Of a stretch of 64,000 nt of DNA, positions 9,543 to 17,998 are shown piece by piece. The notes below the pieces were generated by a model that was given only the letters and a program-made list of their open reading frames with translations, made no database searches and had not been told where the DNA came from. The DNA is taken from NCBI RefSeq assembly GCF_003628125.1, contig NZ_RBZU01000001.1, forward strand, positions 1,138,959-1,202,958. Direction: 5' to 3'. The stretch is from Pararobbsia silviterrae. GTDB taxonomy: Bacteria > Pseudomonadota > Gammaproteobacteria > Burkholderiales > Burkholderiaceae. The position numbers and the translations under genes were made by a program. Each line of letters starts with the position of its first letter. Position 1 is the first letter of the stretch.

Positions 9543-9821
9543 ATGTTGACCCTACCGATTAAATCGACTGATGTGCGTGCGCGCATCGAACCTGAACTCA
9601 AAGAAGATGCCACTCGCGTTCTGGCCGAAAACGGTTTGACGCTGTCGGACGCGGTGCGTCTCTTCCTTCGCCAAGTCGTCGTCACTCGCGGTTTGCCTTT
9701 TGAGGTCCGTATTCCCAACGAGATTACCTCACAGGCACTTCGCGAGTCCGACGAAATGAGCGGACGCGCGCGCCGTCGGTCAAGCAAGGAAATGTTTGAT
9801 GAGCTTGACAAAGAAGGCTAA
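9543..9821 (+). CDS. RelB/DinJ-family antitoxin
   Basis: A 92-residue ribbon-helix-helix antitoxin of the RelB/DinJ family. The N-terminus TDVRARIEPELKEDATRVLAENGLTLSDAVRLFLRQVV is the typical DNA-binding half (VRARIDxxLKxxAxxVLxxxGLTxSDAIRLFL). The C-terminus is polar and should wrap the toxin. It overlaps the toxin gene by 23 bases, the usual co-translated order. The pair is expected to repress its own promoter upstream of 9543. GTGAGG lies eight bases before the ATG. Confidence 0.92.
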   Translation: MLTLPIKSTDVRARIEPELKEDATRVLAENGLTLSDAVRLFLRQVVVTRGLPFEVRIPNEITSQALRESDEMSGRARRRSSKEMFDELDKEG

Positions 9822-10101
9822 CCCGCCCCGTCAGTTTGATTACACAAAGCAATTTCTGAAGGATTGGAAGCGACTTGAACATTCGGGCAAGTTCAACTTG
9901 CAGCGTCTGAAAGAGACCATGTTGCTGTTGATTGCGAACAATGGACCGCTTCCCGCTGAGTATTTGGATCATCCCTTGCAAGGCCCTTGGATCAATCACC
10001 GAGATTGCCATGTTGGTGGTGATTTCTTACTGATTTATCGTGTGACAGAGGAAGAGGTAATCTTTGTCAGAGCTGGCACGCATGCCGATCTGTTTGAATA
10101 G
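9799..10101 (+). CDS. YafQ-family toxin (mRNA interferase)
   Basis: A 100-residue RelE-superfamily toxin of the YafQ type, expected to cut mRNA on the ribosome when free of its antitoxin. Features: FDYTKQFLKDWKRLEHSGKFNLQRLKETMLLL at the N-terminus, PLPAEYLDHPLQGPWINHRDCHVGGDFLLIYRV in the middle, and a terminal His in the RAGTHADLF strand. YafQ uses several His, Asp and Phe residues in these same segments (HxL...W...RDCH..GD..LIY). ATG 9799 follows an adjacent TTG; it overlaps the antitoxin. The pair may stabilise what remains of the integrated element. The protein looks intact. Confidence 0.92.
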   Translation: MSLTKKANPPRQFDYTKQFLKDWKRLEHSGKFNLQRLKETMLLLIANNGPLPAEYLDHPLQGPWINHRDCHVGGDFLLIYRVTEEEVIFVRAGTHADLFE

Positions 10102-10705
10102 AACAATCCTAGGGTTCGACAGTACTTTCATTTCACAGTCAGAGATCAAGTAGCGTGGACTGCTGCGGTGAACGTATTGGGGCCCTATAGCAAAGACATT
10201 TCGGACGTTTTGCGGCAGAGCACGCCCCGCACACGCGCTTCCGCGCTCACCATGACACGCTTCGCCATCACCCGCGTGTCTCGTGCGACCGACCCGCGAC
10301 GATCGGCCGTGCCCCCGACGTTTCTCGAACCCGACACACGGCGACATGACATGGCGCAAAAAATAAAAACCGGCCAAACGGTATGCTTGAACCACGCGTG
10401 AAAGCGACGCGCCGTGCCGCTGTGTAGCCGCTCACGCCGTGTTATTCTCATCCACCGCATGTGGGGCGTGATCTACGCCCAATTCAATAGAAAAACGCGA
10501 TGTCGCGTACCCATCTCGGCAGACGGGCGGGATCGCTCTGATAGCGTCGGCTCGACCCCATGTCTTCTGTCCGCCGAGCCCAGGCCGTCTACCCGGCCGC
10601 GACATCGTGCGACATCCGTGCGTCAACGAGAGCGCGACGGCGCGAGCGCGCGAAATCGGCCCGCTGAGCGCACCGCGCGTCAAATAGCTTGGAAAGCGTA
10701 TCGAC
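10102..10705. other. 600-base gap before the GntR regulator
   Basis: No convincing gene on either strand. The frames present are Arg-rich shadows without domains. The last 100 bases before 10706 should hold the regulator's promoter; I see no clear -35/-10 pair or palindrome. Confidence 0.45.
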
Positions 10706-11485
10706 ATGAAACCGATCACCGGCGATCTACACAACGTCTACGAAATGCTGCGTCAGGAAATCCTGAGCGGCGCGTTGGCGCCCGGCGATGTCCTCAATCA
10801 GGTGCATATCGCCCGTTCGTATGGCGTGAGCCGCACGCCCGTGCGCGAGGCACTGCGCATGCTCGAGGCCGAAGGGCTCGCCGAAGCGCAGTTCAAGCAC
10901 CGGACACGCGTCACGAGCGTGACCTCCGATGAAGTCGATTCCGTCTACGCCACGTGGATTCTGATGCAGTCGCTCGGCGTCGCGATGACGATACCCGTCG
11001 CATCAGCCGAGGAAATCGCCGAACTCAAGGCCACCCTCGACGCCATGAACGCACATTCGCCACTCCGTGCCGGCACGTCGGAAGAGTGGGCGCGCTATCA
11101 CGTCCAGTTTCACAACTTGCTCGTCAAACACGCCGGTCCGATCATTCAAGCGTCGATCGCCGACTGCCGCTCGCGTTCGGAGCGCGTCAGACGCCTCCAT
11201 ATGCGCTCGGCGCCGCAATCGTGGCTCGACTCGGAAGCCGAACACATCGAGGTCTACAAAGCCTTCGAAGAGAAAAGCGTGCCGCGCGCGATTCACGCGA
11301 CAAGCCGGCAGCTCGCACGCAACGCATTGGCCGTGATCGGCAGCATCGATCCCAGCTACGAGCCGCGCGCCCTCCGTCAGGCGCTCAAGCTCGCGCTCCA
11401 GACCAATTCGCCAGGCGCCGCGGCCGATATGGCCGGCATGGATCCGAGGCCGCCGTCGGGCGGCTACCGGAAGGCCGCAGCCTGA
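10706..11485 (+). CDS. GntR-family regulator, FadR/FCD subfamily
   Basis: A 259-residue regulator with an N-terminal winged helix (VYEMLRQEILSGALAPGDVLNQVHIARSYGVSRTPVREALRMLEAEGLAE, residues ~10-60). The C-terminal all-helical FCD domain has the His residues of the family's metal/ligand pocket in YHVQFHNLLVKH and EAEHIEVYKAF. FCD regulators usually repress catabolic operons and are released by an organic acid. It is convergent with the last gene of the nine-gene catabolic run and is the only regulator in that neighbourhood, so control of that cluster is likely. Its operator may be among the inverted repeats at 20271-20540. Confidence 0.92.
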   Translation: MKPITGDLHNVYEMLRQEILSGALAPGDVLNQVHIARSYGVSRTPVREALRMLEAEGLAEAQFKHRTRVTSVTSDEVDSVYATWILMQSLGVAMTIPVASAEEIAELKATLDAMNAHSPLRAGTSEEWARYHVQFHNLLVKHAGPIIQASIADCRSRSERVRRLHMRSAPQSWLDSEAEHIEVYKAFEEKSVPRAIHATSRQLARNALAVIGSIDPSYEPRALRQALKLALQTNSPGAAADMAGMDPRPPSGGYRKAAA

Positions 11486-11498
11486 CTAATATGACCGA

Positions 11499-11521
11499 GC
11501 CTGACGAGGCGCTCGTCAGGC
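11499..11521. terminator. Hairpin at the gntR/FAH convergence
   Basis: GCCTGACGAG (11499-11508) and CTCGTCAGGC (11512-11521) form a 10-bp stem with a three-base loop. It overlaps the stop codon of the FAH-family gene and lies 14 bases after gntR. No T-run follows, so termination efficiency is uncertain. Confidence 0.6.
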
Positions 11522-12370
11522 GCCGCGCGTATCCGCGACGATCGTTTGCCGTTGTTCCCCGAGCCCGTCGATGCCCAGCGTCACGACATCGCCGACATGG
11601 AGAAACACCGGCGGCTTCATGCCCAGCCCCACACCCGGCGGCGTACCCGTGATCAGGATGTCGCCGGGCATCAGCGTCATCACTTCGCTGACGTAACGAA
11701 TCAACGTCGCACACGCGAAAATCATGTTCGCCGTCGATCCCGTTTGCATGCGCTTGCCGTTGACGTCGAGCCGCATCGCCAGATTCTGCGGGTCGCCGAT
11801 CTCATCCGGCGTGACGAGCCACGGACCGACCGGGCAGAACGTATCGAAGCTCTTGCCCTTGTCCCACGTGCCGCCTCGCTCGTTCTGGAAGTGACGCTCG
11901 GAGACGTCGTTGACGAGACAGTACCCGGCGACGTGCGACAACGCCTGCGACTCACTCACACTGCGCGCAAGCGTGCCGATCACGATGCCGAGCTCGACTT
12001 CCCAATCGAGTTTGATCGATTGCCGCGGCTTGATCGTGTCGTCGTACGCCCCGCAAAGCGATGTCGTCGCCTTCATGAACACCACGGGCTCTTCGGGAAT
12101 CGGCCGACCCGCTTCCTTCGCGTGGTCCGTGTAGTTGAGCCCGATCGCGACGATCTTGCCGACGTTCGCGACAGGCACGCCCAAGCGGACCGCATCGTCG
12201 ATGACGGGCAAGCCCGACACGTCGAGCGCGCGCAGCCGATCGAGTGCCTCCGGGCCGATCGTGCGGCCTTCGATATCGCCGACGACCGCGCTCAGATCGC
12301 GCAAGCGACCCTGCTCATCGATCATGCCGGGGCGTTCCATGCCCACGGGGCCGAATCGCACAAGTTTCAT
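11516..12370 (-). CDS. Fumarylacetoacetate hydrolase (FAH) family protein
   Basis: A 284-residue FAH-superfamily enzyme. VGKIVAIGLNYTDHAKEAG opens the catalytic domain; LDWEVELGIVIG holds the Glu-Glu metal ligands, and the NDVSERHFQNERGGTWDKGKSFDTFCPVGPW segment and the GDILITGTPPGVG loop follow. Members hydrolyse fumarylpyruvate or fumarylacetoacetate, decarboxylate or tautomerise oxo-diacids, or open lactones; the exact reaction cannot be assigned. AAGGAG lies six bases before the ATG. It is the last gene of the catabolic run, so it probably acts on a C-C bond or enol intermediate late in the pathway. Confidence 0.9.
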   Translation of the reverse strand: MKLVRFGPVGMERPGMIDEQGRLRDLSAVVGDIEGRTIGPEALDRLRALDVSGLPVIDDAVRLGVPVANVGKIVAIGLNYTDHAKEAGRPIPEEPVVFMKATTSLCGAYDDTIKPRQSIKLDWEVELGIVIGTLARSVSESQALSHVAGYCLVNDVSERHFQNERGGTWDKGKSFDTFCPVGPWLVTPDEIGDPQNLAMRLDVNGKRMQTGSTANMIFACATLIRYVSEVMTLMPGDILITGTPPGVGLGMKPPVFLHVGDVVTLGIDGLGEQRQTIVADTRGA

Positions 12371-12439
12371 CCGTGCTCCTTTCTACGTCTGGATATGCGC
12401 GATAGCGCTGAATTCGAGTCTCCTCCGACGGAGATCTCG

Positions 12440-13441
12440 CTAGGAAGACAACGACACGCCGTTCGATGACGAATGCGATGCGGGATCGTGCGCGGACATG
12501 AACTGTTCGATGTTCAGTATCAGTTGGTCCGCGAGCCGCTGCATCGCCTGCCGGCTCGCCCACGCCGTGTGCGGCGTCACGAGAAGATTCGGCAAGGTCG
12601 AGGTCGTCAACGGATGACCGTCGGGCGGCGGCTCGACTTCGAGCACATCGAAGCCGGCCCCGGCGATCGTCCCGCGTTCGAGCGCGGCAGCCAACGCGAC
12701 TTCATCGACGAGGCCGCCTCGCGCGGTGTTGATCAGCAGCGCGCTGCGCTTCATGATCGCGAGTTCGTCGCGGCCGATCATATGACGCGTGTGTTCCGTC
12801 AGCGGCATATGCAGCGAGACGACATCGGATGTCGCGAGCAGCTCGCGCAGCGGCAGACGCGTCACCGGTTCGGCCGGCGCATCGTCCGCCGCCGCGTGCC
12901 GCGACTGCAGCGCGCATACGTCCATGCCGAACGCGTGCCCCAAGGCGGCCACGGCACGACCCAGCGAACCCAAACCGATGATGCCGAGCCGGCTGCCCGC
13001 GAGATCGGCAATCGGATGGTCGAGCAGACAGAAACGCTCGGACTTCTGCCACTTTCCGCCGCGTACGTCGGCGTGATACGCGAGCAGTTGGCGGCGCAGC
13101 GCGAGGATCAGCGCGAACGTATGCTCGGGTACCGACGCGGTCGCGTAGTCGCGTACGTTGGCGATCACGATGCCGCGCGCCGCGCACGCATCTCGATCGA
13201 TGATGTCGGTGCCCGTCGCGGCCACGGCGATCATGCGCAACGCGGGCAACGCCGCGAGCGTGGCGGCGCGCAACGGCACCTTGTTCGTGATGACGACGGT
13301 CGCCTCGCGCGCGCGATCGACGATCTGATCGACGCGCGTATTGTTGTACGACGCCCAGCGATGCGCGAACGACAGCGGACGCAGCTCGGCGTCGACGCTC
13401 GCGCGATCGAGGAAAACGACACCGGGCGCATGCTTATCCAT
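12440..13441 (-). CDS. D-2-hydroxyacid dehydrogenase (NAD-dependent)
   Basis: A 333-residue member of the D-isomer-specific 2-hydroxyacid dehydrogenases (hydroxypyruvate/glycerate dehydrogenase-like). The Rossmann motif is LGIIGLGSLGRAVAALG. The catalytic Arg is in LLINTARGGLVDE, the Glu in VLEVEPPPDG and the His in LLVTPHTAWAS, so all three catalytic residues are present. It reduces 2-oxoacids to D-2-hydroxyacids with NAD(P)H or the reverse. Its start overlaps the end of the Rieske ferredoxin gene by eight bases, showing tight coupling within the cluster. In this setting it may recycle a 2-oxoacid such as pyruvate or hydroxypyruvate released by the aldolase; that is inference. Confidence 0.9.
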   Translation of the reverse strand: MDKHAPGVVFLDRASVDAELRPLSFAHRWASYNNTRVDQIVDRAREATVVITNKVPLRAATLAALPALRMIAVAATGTDIIDRDACAARGIVIANVRDYATASVPEHTFALILALRRQLLAYHADVRGGKWQKSERFCLLDHPIADLAGSRLGIIGLGSLGRAVAALGHAFGMDVCALQSRHAAADDAPAEPVTRLPLRELLATSDVVSLHMPLTEHTRHMIGRDELAIMKRSALLINTARGGLVDEVALAAALERGTIAGAGFDVLEVEPPPDGHPLTTSTLPNLLVTPHTAWASRQAMQRLADQLILNIEQFMSAHDPASHSSSNGVSLSS

Positions 13442-13763
13442 GCTCTGCGTCCTCGCCGCTCAACTGGACGAACACTTGATCGCCCTCCACCTTGACCGGA
13501 TAGACGCGCAACGGCACGCGGACGGGACCCGATATCGGACGTCCCGTGGGAATGTGAAAAACCCCTTCGTGCAGCGGACATTCGACGCAATCGCCATTCA
13601 CGAATCCCTCGGACAGATGCGCGTGCGCATGGGTGCAGATATCGTGCGTGGCATAGACCGCCTCGCCGATTCTGTAGAGCGCGAGCGGCTCGCCTTCAGC
13701 GACCACGCACGTCGCTTCGCCTTCCATGACTGAATCGATATGTGCAACGGGACACCACGACAT
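13434..13763 (-). CDS. Rieske [2Fe-2S] ferredoxin component
   Basis: A 109-residue soluble Rieske ferredoxin carrying electrons from the reductase to the terminal oxygenase. Cluster ligands are Cys43 and His45 in CTHAHAHL, and Cys62 and His65 in CPLHEG. Length and layout match the ferredoxins of biphenyl/naphthalene-type systems (BphF, NdoB-like), not membrane Rieske proteins. ATG 13763 has GGAG seven bases upstream; a longer reading frame is non-homologous. It is encoded between the reductase (22 bases away) and the D-2-hydroxyacid dehydrogenase (overlapping). Confidence 0.95.
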   Translation of the reverse strand: MSWCPVAHIDSVMEGEATCVVAEGEPLALYRIGEAVYATHDICTHAHAHLSEGFVNGDCVECPLHEGVFHIPTGRPISGPVRVPLRVYPVKVEGDQVFVQLSGEDAEHG

Positions 13764-13785
13764 GTGAAGCTCCAGAAGTGCGCGC

Positions 13786-15087
13786 CTACCGGCTCGTTGC
13801 GGACGAGCGATACGCGGCGGATAGATTTTTAAGGGGGATCTGCACGTCGCCGAGCGCGGCTTCATCGGCGTGGCCCAGCGCGACCAGCTCCCGGACGGCG
13901 CGTCGATCGCGGCCGGAATTGATGAGCTCCGCGCCGACGAGCCGCGAGCCGATGAAGTGGAAGACGATGAATGCGCCGTCCGCGCGATCGCCGCGCACGA
14001 TGACGCGATCGGATGCCGCCGTGCGTCCGACGATCTGCACGTTCACGTCGTACTGGTCCGTCCAGAACCACGGAATCGTCCGCGCGTCGGTGGCGAACCC
14101 GTCGGGCAGCCGAGCGTCCGCACGCAGCCGCGGCGCATGATTCAACGTATCGAGCAGCGCGGCGGCGCCGATCTCGGCCTGCCGTTCCGCGTTGTCCCAC
14201 GATTCGAGCCGCAAACGCGTCCCGTACAGCGGATTGAACTGGCTCGCCACGTCGCCGATCGCGAACACGTCGGGCGCGCTCGTGCGGCATCGCTCATCGA
14301 CGTGAATGCCGTTACCGCATGCGAGTCCCGCATGTTGCGCGAGCGCCATATTCGCTTCGCCGCCCACGCCGACGATGATCGCATCGGCTTCGAGCTGCGT
14401 TCCGTCATCGAGCAAGACGCGCACGGCGCCGTCGGCGCACGGGCTGGCGCCGACCACCGCGCAGCCTGTTTTCACGGCCACGCCGCGTGCGCGGTGAACG
14501 TCGGTGACCCATCGGCCCGTGAGATCGCTGACGACACGCCCCATCACGCGCGCGCCCGCTTCGACGACGGTCACGGCGCAGCCAAGGCAGGCGGCGCTGG
14601 CCGCGACTTCGAGTCCGATAAAGCCGCCGCCCAGAATGACGAGCCGGATGCCCGGCTGCAACAGCGCGCGAATCCGCAGCGCGTCCGCGAAACTGCGCAG
14701 CGTCAGCACGGGGGTGTCGCCGAGCCCCGGTATCGAGAGCGTGCGCGCACGCGATCCGGTCGCGAGGACGAGACGATCGTAGGTGAGCCGGCCACCGTCG
14801 TGCAGCGTGACGGTCTTGGCGTGCGCGTCGAGGTTGTCGACGTGCGTGCCGGTCAGAACGTCGATGCGCTGGTTCCGATAGAACGCGGGTTCGAAGACGT
14901 GCAGCTTGCCGATCTCCGGCGTGCCCGTGAGCGTGTCCTTCGATAGCGCGGGCCGCTCGTACGGCAATTCCGGTTCGTCGCCGATCACTGTGATCGCGCC
15001 TTCGAATCCGCTGTCCCTGAGAAACGCCGCGCAGCGCGCGGCCGCTTGTCCCGCGCCCACGATCGCGACGTGATGATGTCCGCTCAT
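13786..15087 (-). CDS. Ferredoxin reductase component (FAD/NAD-dependent)
   Basis: A 433-residue flavoprotein of the BphA4/rhodocoxin-reductase class, passing electrons from NADH to the Rieske ferredoxin. It has an FAD site VAIVGAGQAAARCAAFL at the N-terminus, an NAD site RLVILGGGFIGLEVAASAA in the middle, and the second FAD motif DVFAIGDVASQ, followed by the WFWTDQYD segment typical of the C-terminal domain. Start MSGHHH is preferred over the ATG at 15114 because the first strand follows it directly. Together with the ferredoxin and the oxygenase alpha/beta genes it completes a three-component (class II-type chain) oxygenase. Confidence 0.94.
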   Translation of the reverse strand: MSGHHHVAIVGAGQAAARCAAFLRDSGFEGAITVIGDEPELPYERPALSKDTLTGTPEIGKLHVFEPAFYRNQRIDVLTGTHVDNLDAHAKTVTLHDGGRLTYDRLVLATGSRARTLSIPGLGDTPVLTLRSFADALRIRALLQPGIRLVILGGGFIGLEVAASAACLGCAVTVVEAGARVMGRVVSDLTGRWVTDVHRARGVAVKTGCAVVGASPCADGAVRVLLDDGTQLEADAIIVGVGGEANMALAQHAGLACGNGIHVDERCRTSAPDVFAIGDVASQFNPLYGTRLRLESWDNAERQAEIGAAALLDTLNHAPRLRADARLPDGFATDARTIPWFWTDQYDVNVQIVGRTAASDRVIVRGDRADGAFIVFHFIGSRLVGAELINSGRDRRAVRELVALGHADEAALGDVQIPLKNLSAAYRSSATSR

Positions 15088-15135
15088 TCGCTTGTCCGAC
15101 TCCTGTATCTGCACCGCGATCCGGCCTGTGCGCGG

Positions 15136-16599
15136 CTATGCAATCGTGGCCTCGTCCGAATCGATCTTCGATGTGTCCGCGACGACGAGTCGCGACGTCA
15201 GGTCGCGCACATGGGTCAAGTCCTCGAAGGACCGGATCGTGTCGAAGATCTCGCGTGCGGCCGCGCCGCCGAACAGCGGCGCGACGTTTTCGAGGAACTT
15301 GGTTTCCATGTCCGCATCGCTGAACGGCTGCAACGGATGTCCTGGGGGCGCCTTCGCCTCGCCGACGAAGCGGCGGCCGTCCGTGTCGAACAGTTCGACG
15401 CGCGTCGGAAATCCGCCTTGCGCGCCGACGCTCAACGCCTCCGACACCTCGACGGAAAGCCGCTCGTTGAGAAAGCGTTGACGCTCGGGATCGCGGACCT
15501 TCGCGACGTCGAACGACGACACGTGGACGTAACCGTCGAGCAGCGCGGTCGCCACGATATAGGGCAGCGAATGGTCGGCCGTCTCGCGCGAATCGGGATG
15601 CCACGGATCGCTGCGTTTCGTGACCAGATGCTCGAACACGGAACGGTCCGTCGAGATCCTGACCTGCGCGACGCGAGCGATATCGCCGATTGCCGCGCGC
15701 GCCTGCAATGCCGCTTGAATCGCGCTTTGCCCGCGCGAGCCGACGGGCCAGCGCTTGAACGACACGGCGCTCACGCGCTGCAGCGCGTGTCCCGGCGTCA
15801 GGCGTTCGAACAGCGTCGCGAGCGCGGCGTCGCCGGTCGGCACCTTGGCGAGCAGGCCGCATCGGCCCTCGAACGGCCGCACGACGCCTTCGACGCCCTC
15901 GCGCGCCAGCAGCGCGGCGAAGATCGCTTGGCGCGTCGCGTTGCTGCCGTTGAAACGCTTCCACATCGTGAGGTCGCCGCGCGTGTTGAGTTCGTTCGAT
16001 TCGGCCTCGTCGCTCGCGAAGTGCGATGTCAGCGCAATCGCGAGCGACGCGCGCGTTTCGGCCTCGTCGAGGCGCAGCAGACGCGCGACCGCGCACGCGG
16101 CGGCGATCGCGGTCAACGTCGGATAGTCCCATCCGTGCTGCTTGATCGCGAACGTGTCGAACAGATCGACGGCGATTTCATAACCGACCGCGAGCGCGTC
16201 GAGCACGCGCCGCCCCGAAAGATCGAACCATTCGGCGAGCGCGATCAGGCCGGGAATCATGTCGCTCGGATGACCGCCGCTGACCGAGGCATAGATGTCG
16301 TTGTAATCGAAGCCGCGCAACGGGACGCCGTTGACGAGCGCGGCGGTCTCCGGCAGCACGCGCTGCCCGGTTCCCCAGAGGGTCGCGCCGGTCGGGACGG
16401 CATAGTGTCGCGCGTAGCGTCGCGCGAGCTGCGCGGGACGATGCGGCAACGCGCCGAGCGCGACCGCGACGGTATCCGCGATCGCCAATCGGGCGGCGCG
16501 GCTCGCGGCCGCGTCGAGCGTGCCGGGCGCCTGCACGACATACGTCGCCAGCGCGCCGAGCAGGCGGTCGGGCGAGGCGTTTTCGGTGGTCGCCGACAT
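15136..16599 (-). CDS. MmgE/PrpD family protein
   Basis: A 487-residue member of the MmgE/PrpD family, which includes 2-methylcitrate dehydratase, cis-aconitate decarboxylase and iminodisuccinate epimerase. Recognisable pieces include LAIADTVAVALGALPHRPAQLARRYA, PLRGFDYNDIYASVSGGHPSDMIPGLIALAEW and the active-site-type GWDYPTLTAIAAACAVARLL. Its ATG overlaps the upstream aldolase stop by one base (TGATG), so the two are translated together. PrpD-type enzymes act on tri- or dicarboxylic acids by (de)hydration or decarboxylation. No prpB/prpC neighbours are present, so this is not the methylcitrate cycle; a dedicated substrate in this pathway is more likely. Confidence 0.9.
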   Translation of the reverse strand: MSATTENASPDRLLGALATYVVQAPGTLDAAASRAARLAIADTVAVALGALPHRPAQLARRYARHYAVPTGATLWGTGQRVLPETAALVNGVPLRGFDYNDIYASVSGGHPSDMIPGLIALAEWFDLSGRRVLDALAVGYEIAVDLFDTFAIKQHGWDYPTLTAIAAACAVARLLRLDEAETRASLAIALTSHFASDEAESNELNTRGDLTMWKRFNGSNATRQAIFAALLAREGVEGVVRPFEGRCGLLAKVPTGDAALATLFERLTPGHALQRVSAVSFKRWPVGSRGQSAIQAALQARAAIGDIARVAQVRISTDRSVFEHLVTKRSDPWHPDSRETADHSLPYIVATALLDGYVHVSSFDVAKVRDPERQRFLNERLSVEVSEALSVGAQGGFPTRVELFDTDGRRFVGEAKAPPGHPLQPFSDADMETKFLENVAPLFGGAAAREIFDTIRSFEDLTHVRDLTSRLVVADTSKIDSDEATIA

Positions 16600-17396
16600 C
16601 ACGTGTACCCCACGTGTTCGTCGCGCGCCGCATCGTCGCCGACCGTGGCCAGTTGCAGTTCGTTGCGCGCGGCCTTCTGCAGCATCGCCGTGTCCTTGGC
16701 GATCGTCACGAAGCCGAAGCCGCGCGCGGCATACGCGCGTCCGCTCTTGCCCGAGTGACACTGAATGCCGGCCACGATGCCATGACGCTTGCACGCGTCG
16801 AGGATGCTTTGCACGGCCGTTACGTGTTCGGGTTCGGTCTTGTCGAGATCGGGCGGGAGGCCGAGGCCGAGCGCGAGATCGGCGGGGCCGACATAGATGC
16901 CGTCGAGACCCGGCGTGCTCGCGATCGCATCGATATTCGCGAGGCCCTCGCGCGTTTCGACCATCACGATGCACAGCACCGATTCGGCGAGCTTGACGTT
17001 GTCCTTCATCCCGCCGACGACGGCGGCGCGCACCGGGCCGAACGAGCGCGTGCCATGCGGCGGATACCGGCAGGCCGCGACGGCCGCCTCGGCTTCCTCG
17101 CGCGTGTTGATCAGCGGAACCACCACGCCTTGCGCGCCCGCGTCGAGCGCTTTACCGATCATCCACGGCTGATTCGCGGGCACCCGCGTGATCGGGACCG
17201 CGCCGCGCGCCTGCACGGCGGTGAACATCGCGAGCGCGTCGTGTTGATCGGCGAGTCCGTGCTGCTGGTCGACACACACGTAGTCGATCCCGGCGATGGA
17301 CATCAGCTCGGCGGCGAAGGGGGACGAGAGCGCCGCCCAGAAGCCGAAGGCCGGATGACCTTCGCGCCACTTGTCGCGCAGCTTCGTTGCATACAT
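16599..17396 (-). CDS. HpcH/HpaI-family class II aldolase
   Basis: A 265-residue metal-dependent aldolase related to 4-hydroxy-2-oxoheptanedioate aldolase. The fold starts FWAALSSPFAAELMSIAGIDYVCVDQQHGLAD, with the catalytic His in the QQHG version of the motif. The metal Glu is in VMVETREGLANIDAI and the metal Asp in GIYVGPADLALGLG. Such enzymes cleave 4-hydroxy-2-oxoacids to pyruvate (or a 2-oxoacid) and an aldehyde. CGGAGA lies six to seven bases before the ATG. Placed between the oxygenase beta subunit and the PrpD-type gene, it probably performs the C-C cleavage that ends the pathway. Confidence 0.92.
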   Translation of the reverse strand: MYATKLRDKWREGHPAFGFWAALSSPFAAELMSIAGIDYVCVDQQHGLADQHDALAMFTAVQARGAVPITRVPANQPWMIGKALDAGAQGVVVPLINTREEAEAAVAACRYPPHGTRSFGPVRAAVVGGMKDNVKLAESVLCIVMVETREGLANIDAIASTPGLDGIYVGPADLALGLGLPPDLDKTEPEHVTAVQSILDACKRHGIVAGIQCHSGKSGRAYAARGFGFVTIAKDTAMLQKAARNELQLATVGDDAARDEHVGYT

Positions 17397-17468
17397 GGAG
17401 TGTCTCCGTTTCTAAAGAAAGGCGGGCGTCGAGGCGGTCCGCCGCGTCGCGCGAATCGGTGCGGCGAC

Positions 17469-17996
17469 TTACATGAGAAAGGTCAGATTGCCTTGCCAGG
17501 TATCCCGGTTCATCAGCAGGATCTTCTTGCGCGCGATCTTGAGTGCGCCGTCGACGCGCCGTAGCTGATGCTCGACGCGCGCGACGATCGTCTGCAGCTC
17601 GCCGATGCCGCTTTGCGTGTAGTCGCCGGTGCGCATCTCGTAGATCACCTGGCTTGAATAGACGGTCGCGTGCTCGCCGTCGGCCTCGGCATCGGTCTCG
17701 GTCTTGCCATCGATCTTTGAAACGGGCTCGCAGATCACGTTCGATACGACGTGCACCGTTCTCGAACGCGGCGATTGCGACGGGAAATAGTTGTTCAACA
17801 GATGATCGACGCGTTCGACGCGGCGCTCGGGCGTGTCGTAGACCAGCGATGTCTGCGAGCGCACGGGCGCGGCGTCGTCGATCGGGATCCAGTACAGACC
17901 GTCTTGCGTGAACAGCTCGAGCCAGCTGTCGAGTTGACGGTTGTCGAGCAGACGAGCTTCGTGAAACAGCAGATCTTCAGCTTCTGTGCGCGTCAT
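17469..17996 (-). CDS. Rieske dioxygenase, beta (small) subunit
   Basis: A 175-residue SnoaL/NTF2-fold small subunit of an aromatic-ring-hydroxylating dioxygenase. It begins MTRTEAEDLLFHEARLLDNRQLDSWLELFTQDGLYWIP, the hallmark of the family, and continues with RVDHLLNNYFPSQSPRSRTVHVVSN and RREDG-like VDGALKIARKKILLMN near the end. It carries no catalytic residues; it stabilises the alpha3beta3 hexamer. The ATG lies two bases after the alpha stop, with AGGAAGGA upstream inside the alpha gene, so translation is coupled. The residues 80-120 region contains a Glu/Asp-rich insertion (KTETDAEADGE) that looks like an extra loop. Confidence 0.93.
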   Translation of the reverse strand: MTRTEAEDLLFHEARLLDNRQLDSWLELFTQDGLYWIPIDDAAPVRSQTSLVYDTPERRVERVDHLLNNYFPSQSPRSRTVHVVSNVICEPVSKIDGKTETDAEADGEHATVYSSQVIYEMRTGDYTQSGIGELQTIVARVEHQLRRVDGALKIARKKILLMNRDTWQGNLTFLM

Positions 17997-17998
17997 GT

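Noticed and set aside
16599..16974. Long N-terminal extension of the MmgE/PrpD protein
   Set aside because: Upstream frame is Arg-rich and lies within the aldolase gene; ATG 16599 with TGATG coupling is the real start.
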